A DNA stretch of 64,000 bases from assembly GCF_023238625.1 (NCBI RefSeq), contig NZ_CP096670.1, positions 1,911,501 through 1,975,500 on the forward strand. Direction: 5' to 3'. This DNA is from Agarivorans sp. TSD2052 (GTDB lineage Bacteria; Pseudomonadota; Gammaproteobacteria; Enterobacterales; Celerinatantimonadaceae). Of the stretch, positions 35,399 through 44,923 are shown piece by piece (position 1 is the first letter of the stretch; the number at the start of each line of letters is the position of its first letter). Both the position numbers and the translations under genes were made by a program. The notes under the pieces are model-generated. The model ran no database searches, had not been told where the DNA came from, and saw only the letters and a program-made list of their open reading frames with translations.

Positions 35399-36616
35399 AT
35401 GAATGATTACAAAGATTTTGCCTATCTAGACAATAATGCTACCACCCAAGTTGACCCTAAAGTGCTTGCCACTATGCTGCCATATTTGAGCGAGTTCTAT
35501 GGTAACCCTTCTTCAATTCATCAGTTTGGTGAACAAGTGGGCAAAGCTTTAGAGACTGCACGTCGCCAGGTTCAAGCCTTAATTGGCGCAGAGCATAGCA
35601 GTGAAATAATATTCACTTCCTGTGCCACCGAAGCCACTAGCACCGCAATAATGTCGGCGGTTGAGGCATTCCCGCAACGCAAAGAAATTATTACCTCGGT
35701 GATCGAGCACCCTGCTACCTTAGAGTTGTGCCAATTGTTGGAGCGTAAAGGTTATATCATCCATTGGATTGGGGTTGATAAGCGAGGTCGCTTAGACATG
35801 GATGCTTACCAAAAAGCGCTTAGCCCAAATGTGGCAATAGCCAGCTTTATGTGGGCCAACAATGAAACCGGCAGCTTGTTTCCCATTCGCGGTATGGCTG
35901 AATTGGCCAAGCAACAGGGCATTCTATTTCACACCGATGCAGTGCAAGTGGCTGGCAAACTGCCCATTCAAGTGGCTGATAGTGGTATTGATTTGCTGTC
36001 TTTATCGGGCCATAAATTTCATGGCCCTAAGGGCATTGGCGCCTTATATCTTCGCCGTGGTGCTAAATTTAGGCCGCTGTTACGTGGCGGACATCAAGAG
36101 CGCGGCCGCCGCGCTGGTACGGAGAACAGCAGTGGTATTGTTGGCCTTGGAAAAGCGGCTGAATTGGCTCAGCAATCGGTAGAGCAAGATTCGGCACGTA
36201 TTGCGATGCTACGTGACCGATTAGAGCAAGGTTTACTGGCTAAAGTGCCTAATTGTTTTGTTACTGGAGACCCGCGCCATCGGGTACCCAATACCAGTAA
36301 CATTGCCTTTGAATTTGTTGAGGGTGAGTCAATTTTGCTGATGTTAGATCAGCATGGTATAGCGGCATCTTCAGGCTCTGCGTGTACTTCTGGTTCCTTA
36401 GAACCTTCACATGTGATGCGCGCCATGGACATTCCTTACACCGCAGCACATGGCGCCATTCGGTTCTCGTTTTCACGTTTTAGTGATGATGCCATGGTAG
36501 ACCAAGTGTTGGCGGTATTGCCCGGTATTGTCGCCAAGTTACGTATGTTGTCGCCTTATTGGGACGCAGCAAACGACTTACCGGCCCAAGAAAGCTTTAG
36601 CCCAGTATATGGATAA
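35399..36616 (+). CDS. nifS: Cysteine desulfurase NifS
   Basis: PLP enzyme that removes sulfur from cysteine for NifU. 405 aa. Motifs: N-terminal YLDNNATTQVDP, PLP-Lys in LSLSGHKFHGPKGIGALY (Lys about 203), the RAGTENSSGIVGLG block and the active-site Cys loop SSGSACTSGSLEPSHVM (Cys about 327). AAGGGAG ribosome site, 12 bases after nifU. Confidence 0.97.
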   Translation: MNDYKDFAYLDNNATTQVDPKVLATMLPYLSEFYGNPSSIHQFGEQVGKALETARRQVQALIGAEHSSEIIFTSCATEATSTAIMSAVEAFPQRKEIITSVIEHPATLELCQLLERKGYIIHWIGVDKRGRLDMDAYQKALSPNVAIASFMWANNETGSLFPIRGMAELAKQQGILFHTDAVQVAGKLPIQVADSGIDLLSLSGHKFHGPKGIGALYLRRGAKFRPLLRGGHQERGRRAGTENSSGIVGLGKAAELAQQSVEQDSARIAMLRDRLEQGLLAKVPNCFVTGDPRHRVPNTSNIAFEFVEGESILLMLDQHGIAASSGSACTSGSLEPSHVMRAMDIPYTAAHGAIRFSFSRFSDDAMVDQVLAVLPGIVAKLRMLSPYWDAANDLPAQESFSPVYG

Positions 36617-36632
36617 ATGAAGGGGTGGCTTG

Positions 36633-37832
36633 ATGTTAATCATTAACGATACAACCCTACGCGATGGTGAACAAACCGCTGGCGTCGCTTTCAGCGCTAG
36701 CGAGAAATTGCAAATTGCCAGCGCCTTACAAAGCGCTGGTGTTAGCGAGCTAGAGCTGGGTGTACCAGCTATGGGGGAGGCAGAGCGAGAGGTGATTAAA
36801 ACGATCTGCTCAAGCCTTAGTGGTACTAAAAGCATGGGGTGGAGTCGCTTACATCGAGATGACATTGCCTTGGCAGGGGGACTGGGGCTGGATTACCTAG
36901 ATATATCTATCCCAGCCTCTGCACAGCAGCGGCAATCAAAGTTAGCGATTAGCCAAAGCCAGTTGCTAAAGCAGTTAGAAGGTCACATTAAGCAGGCTCA
37001 AGACTTAGGTTTAGCGGTGTGTATTGGTATGGAAGACGCTTCGCGCGCTCAGCTTGATGATTTATATCAAATAGCCCATCAAGCCCAACAGTGGGGAGCT
37101 GTGCGACTTAGGTTTGCAGATACCTTAGGGGTATTAGATCCCTTTGCGACAGAAGTGTTGATCAGCGAGCTAAAGCGACACACTGATCTGCAGATTGAAA
37201 TGCATGCGCATAACGATTTGGGCATGGCCACCGCGAATACTTTAGCGGCAATTAAGGCTGGGGCTGATTCGGTCAATACTACGGTAACGGGTTTAGGTGA
37301 GCGAGCCGGTAATGCTGCCTTAGAAGAAGTCATCATGGCTTTAAGTGTTACCCAGTTGGCCGGGAAACGCGCTATTCCAAGCATTTCCTTAAGCCGTTTG
37401 CCAGCTATTTGCGCTTTGGTTGAACAAGCATCAGGGCGGACCGTGGGAGTAAGTAAAAGCATTATTGGTCAGCAGGTTTTTACTCATGAGTCAGGTATTC
37501 ATGTTGATGGCCTACTCAAAGACCCTAACAACTACCAAGGCTTTGCCCCTGAACTATTGGGTCGTAAACACCATTTGGTATTAGGCAAACACTCGGGTAG
37601 CAAAGCCATTGTCTCGGTTTACCAACATTTGGGTATACAGCTGACTGCGGCCCAATGTGGCTTATTAAAATCACTGTTGAGTCAGTGGGCTGAAACTTAC
37701 AAACGTAGCCCGTCTAACCAAGAGTTACTGGGTTTTTATAACAATAGCATCGCTGGTGTGGCTTCGTTGAATCAGGATATAAATGGCAAGCTTGCTTATA
37801 GCAAATGGGCGGATAGAGGGTTAGCGCAATGA
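36633..37832 (+). CDS. nifV: Homocitrate synthase NifV
   Basis: Makes R-homocitrate, the organic ligand of FeMo-co, from acetyl-CoA and 2-oxoglutarate. 399 aa, HMGL-type TIM barrel: catalytic [19 protein letters not shown] at the N-terminus, metal ligands in [15 protein letters not shown], the flexible loop [18 protein letters not shown] and a C-terminal domain ([16 protein letters not shown]). A TTG at 36630 is one codon earlier; the ATG at 36633 was taken. It overlaps the next ATG by four bases. Confidence 0.96.
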   Translation: MLIINDTTLRDGEQTAGVAFSASEKLQIASALQSAGVSELELGVPAMGEAEREVIKTICSSLSGTKSMGWSRLHRDDIALAGGLGLDYLDISIPASAQQRQSKLAISQSQLLKQLEGHIKQAQDLGLAVCIGMEDASRAQLDDLYQIAHQAQQWGAVRLRFADTLGVLDPFATEVLISELKRHTDLQIEMHAHNDLGMATANTLAAIKAGADSVNTTVTGLGERAGNAALEEVIMALSVTQLAGKRAIPSISLSRLPAICALVEQASGRTVGVSKSIIGQQVFTHESGIHVDGLLKDPNNYQGFAPELLGRKHHLVLGKHSGSKAIVSVYQHLGIQLTAAQCGLLKSLLSQWAETYKRSPSNQELLGFYNNSIAGVASLNQDINGKLAYSKWADRGLAQ

Positions 37833-38122
37833 ACAATACAACACCGCCTGTTGCGGTAGACCAACAGAATATTGAAACAATGGTGGCTTCTTTTAGTGGC
37901 GCTGAAGATTTTCTACAGGGCTTTCAGGTGGAATATAAACCTGGCTTGATACAAGCCAAACGTGTTGTGTACTTGCGTTTGTTAGGTCAATTGTTAGCCA
38001 AGCAACCAGCGAGTACTTACCAAGACTACAAAGTATTGGTTGCCAAGGCGTATTGCCTGTTAGAGAAGGGGGTTGTGGTCGCCCATTCCACCCCAGCTTG
38101 TAGTGCATGTGAAGGATGTTGA
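37829..38122 (+). CDS. nifW: NifW, nitrogenase protection/stabilising protein
   Basis: 97-aa NifW family protein, which binds MoFe protein and helps protect or finish it. The family core [30 protein letters not shown] is seen by position at about 24-55, followed by the helix [18 protein letters not shown]. The C-terminus ends in a small Cys cluster (CSACEGC) that is variable in the family. ATG overlaps the nifV stop (ATGA). Confidence 0.9.
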   Translation: MNNTTPPVAVDQQNIETMVASFSGAEDFLQGFQVEYKPGLIQAKRVVYLRLLGQLLAKQPASTYQDYKVLVAKAYCLLEKGVVVAHSTPACSACEGC

Positions 38123-38140
38123 ACAATAGAGGTGAAGCAG

Positions 38141-38599
38141 ATGAATACCGCAAAGTTTGGTTATGGATGTAAAGTGAGGGTGGTAGAAAACATTCGCAAT
38201 GACGGCAGCTTTCCTGGTTGCAAGAAAGGAGCTTTGTTAGTGAGGCGCGGCGCGACCGGTTATGTTCGTCAGTCTGGATATTATTTGCAAAATCAAATTG
38301 TCTATCAAATACAGTTTCTTAATAAAGGCTTAACCATTGGCTGTAAAGAAACAGAGTTAATTGATGCCGAGTTAGTCTGGCAGCCTAATTTATTTGAGTA
38401 TGGTGACAAAGCCGCCTTAACCCTGTCTTTATCTCAGCAAGGAGAGGTGGTGGCCGACAAAGGAAGCATTGTTGATGTGCTCGCGGTGCGTCGCAAAGAG
38501 CAAGCCATGCCACACTATCGTATTCAATACGGTGAATTAGACGTTGAAGTACCAGAGCGAGCGCTGGCAGCCTTGGAGGAAGTGTCTTATGTCGTATAA
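38141..38599 (+). CDS. nifZ: NifZ, P-cluster maturation protein
   Basis: NifZ acts in the second half of P-cluster formation on NifDK. The 152-aa product has the NifZ core: FGYGCKVRVVENIRNDGSFPG and GATGYVRQSGYYLQNQIVYQIQF. It is a little longer than minimal NifZ, with a C-terminal extension that repeats the fold (KGSIVDVLAVR, YRIQYGELDVEVPE). GTG at 38132 is in frame; ATG 38141 has GAGG nine bases ahead and is the family start. Confidence 0.9.
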   Translation: MNTAKFGYGCKVRVVENIRNDGSFPGCKKGALLVRRGATGYVRQSGYYLQNQIVYQIQFLNKGLTIGCKETELIDAELVWQPNLFEYGDKAALTLSLSQQGEVVADKGSIVDVLAVRRKEQAMPHYRIQYGELDVEVPERALAALEEVSYVV

Positions 38600-39473
38600 G
38601 TCTTCAAGCAGCATCGATATCCGTGCCGCCAATTTGACCGAGTCTCGGGCTTATCTAATGATGAAAACCAGCTTATCTTTGTTTGAGTTAAACCCCGAAC
38701 AGCTGGATAGTCATCAGTGCGAAGAGCTGGCTCGAGTGGTGGGCAAAACCGAAGCCATTCAACAGCGAGTGCTGGCTTCTGCCGAAGCGAAGCAAGTGCA
38801 TATTGAACAGCATCAGCTCGACAAAGCGATTGAGTTAGTAAGGCAAAGTTTTAACTCTGAAGACGAGTTTAGAACAGCGCTAACGGCTAATCAGATTAGT
38901 GTGGATGGCTTGCGTTTGGCAGTCGCCAATGAGCTAATCAATGATGCAGTGCTGGCTTATGTGTCTAAAGACATCGACCCGGTTTCAGTACAACAAGCGC
39001 AAGATTACTACCAACAGCATATCGATAAATTTACTCAAGTCGCACGCTGTGAAGCACATCATTTGCTGATTACGATTAACCCGCAGTTTAAAGAAAATAC
39101 TGCTACGCAAGCGAAAATCAGAATTGGCAAACTGGCTAACACTGTTAATGCAGACAATTTTGAGCATCTCGCCGAGCGTCATTCGGAGTGCCCAACGGCT
39201 GTGAATGGTGGTTATTTGGGGTTAGTGGAAGCAGGACAACTGCTACCTGAACTTAACCAAGCTTTGTTTGCGATGAACGATCACAGCTTTAGTCAGCCTA
39301 TACTTTCTGAGATGGGTTACCACTTGCTATGGTGTAAGCAGCATGTTGAAAAGCACCAAGTGCCCTTTGAACACGCCAAAGAAAAAATCCAGCAGGCCTT
39401 ATTTCAACATGCTTGTAAACAGCGACAGCGTCAGTGGCTAGCGAAGATCTGCCAGAGTGAGCCTCTCAATTAA
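38589..39473 (+). CDS. nifM: NifM, PpiC-type prolyl isomerase for NifH maturation
   Basis: NifM is required for active NifH in Klebsiella and Azotobacter. 294 aa: an N-terminal helical chaperone-like part (about 1-140) and a parvulin/PpiC domain from about 150 (VARCEAHHLLITI, HLAERHSECPTAVNGGYLGLVEAGQL, QPILSEMGYHLLWCKQ). The frame extends up to 38544, but the ATG at 38589, overlapping the nifZ end, follows GGAGGAAG and gives the normal N-terminus. Confidence 0.92.
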   Translation: MSYKSSSSIDIRAANLTESRAYLMMKTSLSLFELNPEQLDSHQCEELARVVGKTEAIQQRVLASAEAKQVHIEQHQLDKAIELVRQSFNSEDEFRTALTANQISVDGLRLAVANELINDAVLAYVSKDIDPVSVQQAQDYYQQHIDKFTQVARCEAHHLLITINPQFKENTATQAKIRIGKLANTVNADNFEHLAERHSECPTAVNGGYLGLVEAGQLLPELNQALFAMNDHSFSQPILSEMGYHLLWCKQHVEKHQVPFEHAKEKIQQALFQHACKQRQRQWLAKICQSEPLN

Positions 39474-39524
39474 TGGCCTGGCTAGGCGGTAGTGTATGGT
39501 GTAATAGACAGTCGTTGTTGAGGC

Positions 39525-39555
39525 AAAAAACGAGTAGCCTAAACTACTCGTTTTT
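39525..39555. terminator. Intrinsic terminator after nifM (bidirectional)
   Basis: AAAAACGAGTAG-CCTAAA-CTACTCGTTTTT: 12-bp stem with A and T tracts on either side, so it can end both the nifUSVWZM transcript and the convergent minus-strand gene at 39566-40036. Confidence 0.88.
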
Positions 39556-39565
39556 AGCAGGATAA

Positions 39566-40036
39566 TTACGCCCAAATCTTAGTTAAACTGCCTAACAAAT
39601 CTGCGCCACCATTGTCGCCTAAGTACTGCATAATGATCGGTGCAAATTGTTGAACCATGCTGGCGTCTAGGCCTAGTGCGCCAAAGGCTTGTTGTACACT
39701 TTCCATATTGGTAATTTGATTGAGCAATTGAGTGCTCATTGAATCGCTAGCGCCTGAAGGAATAATACTGTCGAGTAGTGAACCATCGCTGCTAGATAGT
39801 TGCTGTTGAGCCAGCGCCATTAGTGCGGCAGTGCCGCCGGCGGCCTGACTGTCTGTCACGCCCAACTGGCTGGTTAAACTGCCGAGTAAATCACTGCTAA
39901 TACCTGAGCTATCAGAGCCACTTAATGATGAGGCTGAATCGAGCAAAGAGCCTAAATCGGCACTTTGTGCAGGCATGGCCACACTGAGAACTGAAGCGAG
40001 CAATGTTAGGCCAAGGGTTTTAGAAACGTTAGTCAT
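39566..40036 (-). CDS. DUF2780 (VcgC/VcgE) family protein
   Basis: 156-aa exported protein with a signal peptide (GLTLLASVLSVAMPAQSA, cut before DLGSLL) and a Ser/Gly/Leu-rich helical body with DUF2780 features (LGLDASMVQQFAPIIMQYLG). First described as VcgC/VcgE in Vibrio; function unknown. Convergent with nifM across the shared terminator. Confidence 0.78.
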   Translation of the reverse strand: MTNVSKTLGLTLLASVLSVAMPAQSADLGSLLDSASSLSGSDSSGISSDLLGSLTSQLGVTDSQAAGGTAALMALAQQQLSSSDGSLLDSIIPSGASDSMSTQLLNQITNMESVQQAFGALGLDASMVQQFAPIIMQYLGDNGGADLLGSLTKIWA

Positions 40037-40368
40037 GAATAGTCCTTAATTCGAAAAAAGTCTTAGCCTATAGCTAAGGTTTTGCTGTGAAAGAGCCTGG
40101 CTCGACTTACGCGTTAAGCCAATGGATTGTCAAAGTGGTGATAAAAACATTATCAATAGAAGCTAACAACATTGTATGGCGTAAGTGTGTTGTTCACTAT
40201 ATATTTTTTAAGGATTTATCCCCCCTTATGTTCGCCGCACAAAGTGAGAGTCTAAGTGTTTAGTTACTTTTACCTTATGATGCTTTTATCAATTTTAGCT
40301 GTAGAGGTCTGTTTTTAATAAAAGTATCTGATAAGCTCTAAACTAACAATAACCGATAAAAGTAATTT
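40037..40368. other. Intergenic region before a lipoprotein gene
   Basis: About 330 bases with divergent promoters presumably; no recognised motif beyond AT-rich tracts. Confidence 0.4.
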
Positions 40369-40806
40369 ATGAATGTACGCCTTATTAGACTTCTATGGCT
40401 ACTGAGTTGTGCCTGGCTATTACAAAGTTGTTCTGTACTCATATCGTTGACTTTCTACAACAATGGGAAAAGTAGTGTAGATGTATGTAATGTAAACTTG
40501 AAAGTTCCTGAATGTGTCACCGTCGAACCGAACTCTATGTTGGATTTGACTTTAGCTGGTGACATAAAGTCTGACTTTGGCCGTTTAAGCATAAGAGACT
40601 CGGGTAGCACTCACTTATACGAATTTTTGGTTCAACCACATTATCAGTATTCTTCAGATGTCTATTGTTCTAGGTTTTTAATTCAAAACTGTAATATCGC
40701 TGTTCAGTATCAACCTGACGGACTTATATACTGGGGAGGGAAGGGCTCTCTACCTTCAGTTTCTTTGCTTGAACAACCGAAAGGGTTTCCTATTGCTCCA
40801 AAGTAA
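40369..40806 (+). CDS. Putative small lipoprotein, hypothetical
   Basis: 145-aa protein with lipoprotein signal (LLWLLSCAWLLQSC, lipobox LLQSC). Mature part has four further Cys and a beta-rich look (NGKSSVDVCNVNLKVPECVTV); no family recognised. It is the first of three closely placed hypothetical genes (next at 40852 and 41341) that share AT-rich composition and may form a unit. No strong ribosome site before the ATG. Confidence 0.65.
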   Translation: MNVRLIRLLWLLSCAWLLQSCSVLISLTFYNNGKSSVDVCNVNLKVPECVTVEPNSMLDLTLAGDIKSDFGRLSIRDSGSTHLYEFLVQPHYQYSSDVYCSRFLIQNCNIAVQYQPDGLIYWGGKGSLPSVSLLEQPKGFPIAPK

Positions 40807-40851
40807 GAATAGTGAATGTATACTCACTTTTAGTTCAATTTGCGGTTAGCT

Positions 40852-41283
40852 ATGAATTTTCAATTTGATCTTTTGCAGTACCAACTATTAGCGACTCAGT
40901 TAAGGTTTGTTGCTCGATTATTAATCGTTTTAGGGGCCTTTATAGCATTACTAACAGCAGCCTATTCGATTGCAACCTTGATTATCGGTGTTGGAATAAT
41001 CGTACCTGGCGCTCTTCTTCACTTCGAAATGCACCGCTTGCCCATTTGTACCCAAAACCGCCTTAAGATTAGTGAGGATCAACTGTTGCTGTCAAATTCA
41101 ATCACCGATTATGACGTAAAGATAAGGTTGAACAGAGTAAAAAACGTTAAAATGACTGTTTTGTTAGGCTTAGCCTTAGTTTATGTAGATTTAGATGAAA
41201 ACGAGAGGCTTACTTTGATTGCTTACGAAAATAGTAAAGATTTATTTGCTGAACTTAGCTTGGCCATTCATCGTCGAGCATAA
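40852..41283 (+). CDS. Hypothetical membrane protein
   Basis: 143-aa protein with two adjacent hydrophobic segments (FVARLLIVLGAFIALLTAAY and ATLIIGVGIIVPGALL) and a cytoplasmic C-terminal part rich in beta strands (LKISEDQLLLSNSITDYDVKIRL), like PH-type membrane-anchored domains. Not assigned to a family. TTG at 40840 is in frame; ATG 40852 preferred. Second of a three-gene AT-rich group. Confidence 0.6.
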   Translation: MNFQFDLLQYQLLATQLRFVARLLIVLGAFIALLTAAYSIATLIIGVGIIVPGALLHFEMHRLPICTQNRLKISEDQLLLSNSITDYDVKIRLNRVKNVKMTVLLGLALVYVDLDENERLTLIAYENSKDLFAELSLAIHRRA

Positions 41284-41340
41284 AATTACTAAGCTTTATT
41301 TGGCTTGTTTACATAGGAAGCATCAAGGAAAAAGGAAGTC

Positions 41341-41748
41341 ATGAATATTATTTGGCCCAAAAAGCTGTACTCTCCTCATGTAGCGCTTGGCAGCAGTATA
41401 GATAGCGCATTGTTAACGCTTAAGGCATTAGACGGTACAATTGAAGAAACACTTAATGAGGATACTCATTCATTTTCAGTTAATACCCCAGAGTTTGGTA
41501 TAACTATCTATGAGAATAAGGGCATCGTAGCAGGTGTTTGGTATAACGATGCTCTTGGTCGATTATGGCCTAAAGGTAAAACTCTCAAAATAGACCTATA
41601 TCTTCAGCGTTTTGGTTCACTTAATGAATGGGAAATGACCTTAGACAACGGATGGATGCGTTATTACTCTAACAAAAACTCCGGTGCCTTGATGGTGTAT
41701 GGCATCCATAAAGATGTAATCCGCTTTAATTTACAGCAAAGTACTTAG
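41341..41748 (+). CDS. Hypothetical cytoplasmic protein
   Basis: 135-aa protein, Trp/Tyr-rich and beta-sheet-like (EFGITIYENKGIVAGVWYND, WEMTLDNGWMRYYSN). Not recognised. AAGGAAAAAGGAAG before the ATG is a good ribosome site, 55 bases after the previous gene. The look is that of small immunity or beta-propeller-fragment proteins, but there is no toxin gene beside it. Confidence 0.6.
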   Translation: MNIIWPKKLYSPHVALGSSIDSALLTLKALDGTIEETLNEDTHSFSVNTPEFGITIYENKGIVAGVWYNDALGRLWPKGKTLKIDLYLQRFGSLNEWEMTLDNGWMRYYSNKNSGALMVYGIHKDVIRFNLQQST

Positions 41749-42299
41749 GTGACATAGGCGTTGAATTTCCTTCTTTTTTTATCGAATAACTGACTTTCCA
41801 AAAGGAATTTTTTAAGTCAGGATAAAGTCAAAAAACCTGCGTGGGTTTAAATAATTTGGTTCTTACTTAGCTTCGCGGTGATACTACTATTGCTGCATAC
41901 TGCCATTTTGCTGTTCTCTGAGTTACGTAATCAGCAGGTTCAATATGTTGTTGATAGTTGCGGCGCTATAGAAGTAGTAGCGGGGTTCAGACACGATCAA
42001 AGCGTTAGCTTAAATCAAGTATTTACTATGTTCATTAAAGGCTCAAAAAAACCGAAAAATGAAAGTGTGTTCTAACGGATCTTCGGAAGTTTTTGGTGCT
42101 GTGAAAACAAATCGTTGCATCCGTATCAGTTCAAAGAAAACCCTCGATAAGTCAGTTAGTGAGTTGCCAAATCACTCCCAAATGAAAATAGATGAGAAGG
42201 ATACTAACCGTTTAGAAGAACCAGTTAGCATTAAGGTTAAACGCTTTTTGTAGGGACAGTGAAGCCAGCTTCGTAGTTACTTATTATTAAGTGTTACTG
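41749..42299. other. Intergenic region with a possible broken small membrane gene
   Basis: 550 bases. A frame at 41878-42075 (GTG start, 65 aa) has a hydrophobic stretch (ILLLLHTAILLFSEL) and a short soluble tail; the frame is open further upstream only to a TAA shortly before, and no ribosome site is seen, so it may be a small membrane protein or a remnant. The overlapping frame at 42059-42253 is not credible. Confidence 0.35.
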
Positions 42300-42917
42300 T
42301 TAGCTGTATGCGGTAAGCCTGCGCTCTAGCTTACTAATGGCTTTTAATACCATTTGTCGGTTTTTACTGAGTTTGATCCATTGTGGCAGCCTGCCAAAAT
42401 ATGACCATTTTTCTTGAGCTGATATTCGGTGTTGGGCACTGATATAGGCTTTTAATTCTGCTAAGTGTGGCGCGCTATAAGCCCAAACCACCCCGTGGCG
42501 AGTCGGCTCTTTTAATGCTAGTTCAAGCCCAAAAAATGGGTCGACTGCATTATCTGTGGGGGCGGTTCGAGAAAAAGAGAGCTCTATTTCGTTGAGCGAC
42601 TGACATTCAGGGCACTTTGCATGGCCATGCTTTGATGTTATTTGCGAGGGTTGGTCAAAAAGAAGACTGACTAACACCGATTGATGGCCACATCGACTAC
42701 AAGGGCGGCTGCCAAAGGCCTTTAATGGGCCATGCCATTTATCCCGTTCTGATGTTAACGAGTGATGGCAACAACCACACATAAAACTTGCGTGCCAGTC
42801 ACGATGATCAGGCTTACCTCTTATTACGCCAACACCAGCACACTTTGGGCATATTGCTTCAATCAGCTTTGCCCAATAGAGTAGGGGGTAACCCTCATCG
42901 ATGTATTTGGTGTTCAT
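42300..42917 (-). CDS. TFIIB-type zinc-ribbon protein, hypothetical
   Basis: 205-aa protein with several Cys pairs: CPKCAGVGVI, CGCCHHS, CSRCGHQS and CPECQSLN, giving two or more zinc ribbons in the first 115 residues. The C-terminal 90 residues are helical and basic. Annotation databases hold many such proteins with no known role. Single gene. Confidence 0.6.
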   Translation of the reverse strand: MNTKYIDEGYPLLYWAKLIEAICPKCAGVGVIRGKPDHRDWHASFMCGCCHHSLTSERDKWHGPLKAFGSRPCSRCGHQSVLVSLLFDQPSQITSKHGHAKCPECQSLNEIELSFSRTAPTDNAVDPFFGLELALKEPTRHGVVWAYSAPHLAELKAYISAQHRISAQEKWSYFGRLPQWIKLSKNRQMVLKAISKLERRLTAYS

Positions 42918-42962
42918 GCTAGTGTCTCATGCTTGGGTGTGAATTCAACTATGCGCTTGATT

Positions 42963-43499
42963 TTACCAGTATTGTTGATCCATTAAAGCCTTAACACACT
43001 GCGTTTCTCCATCTATAGCTGTCATTGATTTGCCATTCAGTGTTTGCGCTAACCAGCCTTCGGGATAACTGAGTATAAGTGGCGCTTTAATTAATGTTTC
43101 ACTGATTTGCTTAAAGCCGAGCTTAGAGTAAAAATTGGGGTCTCCATAAGTAAACAGCAGTTCAACTCCGATGCTTTTTAACTGCTCAATGCCAAACTTG
43201 ATTAACTGCTGACCAATGCCTTTGCCTTGATGCTTAGTGGCAATGGCGACAGGAGATAAGATAAAGGCATGTTGTTGGTTGCTTAAGCTCATGCGGCTAA
43301 AAAAAATACTGCCCACAATCATGCCATCGTCTATCGCTAGATAACCAACGATATCTTGCGGAGCTGTCGTGGTAATAAGTTTAGCGACTAAATCACCGAT
43401 AAGCTTACCCTCAGCTTGATTCGCGGCGTCACTAAATACTTGGCTGAAAAATACAATCAGCTCATCGGTGAATTCTGGGTTAAATGTCGTTAGTTTCAT
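42963..43499 (-). CDS. GNAT family N-acetyltransferase
   Basis: 178-aa protein with the GNAT acetyl-CoA loop: LSPVAIATKHQGKGIGQQLI (about 82-101; Q-x-x-G-x-G/A form). FFSRMSLSNQQHAFILS precedes it and YGDPNFYSKLGFKQ follows, a pattern seen in YhbS-like members. Acceptor unknown. It starts 20 bases downstream of the next minus-strand gene (43520-43921) and may be cotranscribed with it. Confidence 0.82.
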   Translation of the reverse strand: MKLTTFNPEFTDELIVFFSQVFSDAANQAEGKLIGDLVAKLITTTAPQDIVGYLAIDDGMIVGSIFFSRMSLSNQQHAFILSPVAIATKHQGKGIGQQLIKFGIEQLKSIGVELLFTYGDPNFYSKLGFKQISETLIKAPLILSYPEGWLAQTLNGKSMTAIDGETQCVKALMDQQYW

Positions 43500-43519
43500 G
43501 GATACACCTTAATCGGCTG

Positions 43520-43921
43520 TTATTTCTCTTTGCTGGCAGGGTAGTTTACACCAGGAAAGCTGCCGGCGAGTTCCTGTTCAAGTTGATTTAACTTTTTACT
43601 TGCCTGTTCGGCTGACAAGCCTTGATCTCTTACTTCCCGAGAAATAGCCATCAGTCGCCTACGATAGTCCCAGTGCCATTCGCCACGTTGTTCCCATTTA
43701 AAGGTGCGTTGGAACAACAAAATAAATGCGGGAATAGCGGCAATGGCCGCGGTTAACTTGCTTTGGCCATCACCGAATATTTGTGCGAATGCTGGGAAAC
43801 TACTCGCCACAACTACGATAAATAAGAGGATATGATTAAAAATAAAATCAAACTTCGAATATAAGTAACGGTCAGATATTTCTTTGTTTATCTCTTTGAC
43901 TATTGCGGGTTCTTGGTCCAT
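43520..43921 (-). CDS. SLATT-like two-helix membrane protein, hypothetical
   Basis: 133-aa protein: short N-terminal helix, two close membrane segments (HILLFIVVVASSFPAFAQIF and TAAIAAIPAFILLF) then a basic amphipathic helix with WEQRGEWHWDYRRRL and LNQLEQEL. This layout resembles SLATT domains, membrane effectors of some nucleotide-signalling defence systems, but here no SMODS, SLOG or nuclease gene is adjacent. Assignment by shape only. Confidence 0.5.
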   Translation of the reverse strand: MDQEPAIVKEINKEISDRYLYSKFDFIFNHILLFIVVVASSFPAFAQIFGDGQSKLTAAIAAIPAFILLFQRTFKWEQRGEWHWDYRRRLMAISREVRDQGLSAEQASKKLNQLEQELAGSFPGVNYPASKEK

Positions 43922-44145
43922 TGCTGCCCCCTTAAAAGACGGGTTATATCTTTATGTTTGTTGCAAGGCGTGTTTTTTAAGTTTAGTTAATTTTGAACGT
44001 ATCAGGGAAAAAGGCTGAAGGGCCTGTTTTTGGCGGAGGGAGTAAGGCCCCTGTGGTCATTGCTAGCGACCATAGAGTGTCTGGTTGTGTTGCTTGGTCG
44101 TGGTTGATATGGCACCAAACAGAGAATTAACTTAATGCTTGAGGC

Positions 44146-44180
44146 AGAATTCCGGCGAGTTGGCCTACTACCGGAATTCT
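44146..44180 (-). terminator. Hairpin downstream of nifF
   Basis: AGAATTCCGG/CCGGAATTCT, 10-bp perfect stem with a 15-base loop, 27 bases past the nifF stop. No long T-run on the nifF side, so termination strength is uncertain. Confidence 0.5.
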
Positions 44181-44206
44181 TTGGTATGAGCACTTAAACT
44201 ACGGGT

Positions 44207-44746
44207 TTAAACGCCAAATTCTGCTTTAATTTGCTCTAGCCAACCACTTAAACGCTCAGCATGTAGCTCGCTTTGGTTATCGTTATCTAACACTAAACCA
44301 GCGAATTTGCCATTTTCGAGTAGCGCTGCAGAGTCATCAAAAGTGTAACCTTCTGCTGGCCATTCTCCTACTAGCTCGGCACCTATGTCGGCGATAGTGT
44401 CGTAGAGTTCACCTAAGCCATCGACAAACTCACTGGCATAGTTTACTTGGTCGCCTAAGCCATATAAGGCGACTTTTATGCCCGAAAAATCAGCACTTTC
44501 TAGTTGCGGTAAAAACTCGTCCCAGCTTTCTGCTTGGCAATCTGATGCTAGCCCAGGAAGTTGCCCTTCACCCAGTGTTGGGGTGCCTAGAATTAGCATT
44601 TTGTAGTCGCTGAGTGTGTCTACGTCAACACGATTAATGTTTAGCGGTTTGTCACTCAGATCGGCACCTAATTGCTGGTGGATCATTTTTGCTATCTTAC
44701 GTGTAGTACCGGTATCGGTACCAAAAAAAATGCCTATATCTGCCAT
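44207..44746 (-). CDS. nifF: Flavodoxin NifF
   Basis: Electron donor to NifH. 179 aa, long-chain flavodoxin: FMN phosphate loop GIFFGTDTGTTRKIAKMI (5-22), LILGTPTLGEGQLPG with the aromatic-poor first FMN loop, and ALYGLGDQVNYASEFVDGLG, second loop. The DCQAESWDEFLPQL insertion is normal for NifF/FldA. Minus strand, downstream of rnfABCDGEH. In Klebsiella nifF lies next to nifL; here it is separated and inverted. Confidence 0.9.
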   Translation of the reverse strand: MADIGIFFGTDTGTTRKIAKMIHQQLGADLSDKPLNINRVDVDTLSDYKMLILGTPTLGEGQLPGLASDCQAESWDEFLPQLESADFSGIKVALYGLGDQVNYASEFVDGLGELYDTIADIGAELVGEWPAEGYTFDDSAALLENGKFAGLVLDNDNQSELHAERLSGWLEQIKAEFGV

Positions 44747-44783
44747 GGTAGTACTCCTTTAAATAGGTAATAAACTTAACACT

Positions 44784-44798
44784 GCAATTATCAATCCT
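44784..44798 (-). promoter_or_regulatory. Possible sigma54 promoter of nifF
   Basis: On the minus strand AGGATTGATAATTGC then A: exact GG-N10-GC spacing and TTGCA at -12, weak -24. About 40 bases before the nifF start. No clean TGT-N10-ACA is near; TGT-N9-ACA occurs at about 44840-44854. Confidence 0.5.
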
Positions 44799-44923
44799 TA
44801 TTTTATTTGTTATTTAACAATGGTTTAGTTTGTATTTTCTCTGTGCCCTAGCTACATTGTAGTAATATGCCATGTAGCAAAACTCACAATGGCTGTTTTG
44901 AGTTGACGGGAGAATAATCGACC

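Noticed and set aside
42059-42253. 64-codon frame overlapping the small membrane frame
   Set aside because: Overlap, no start signal, no similarity.
44840-44854. NifA site before nifF
   Set aside because: TGT-N9-ACA, one base short; no other match nearby.
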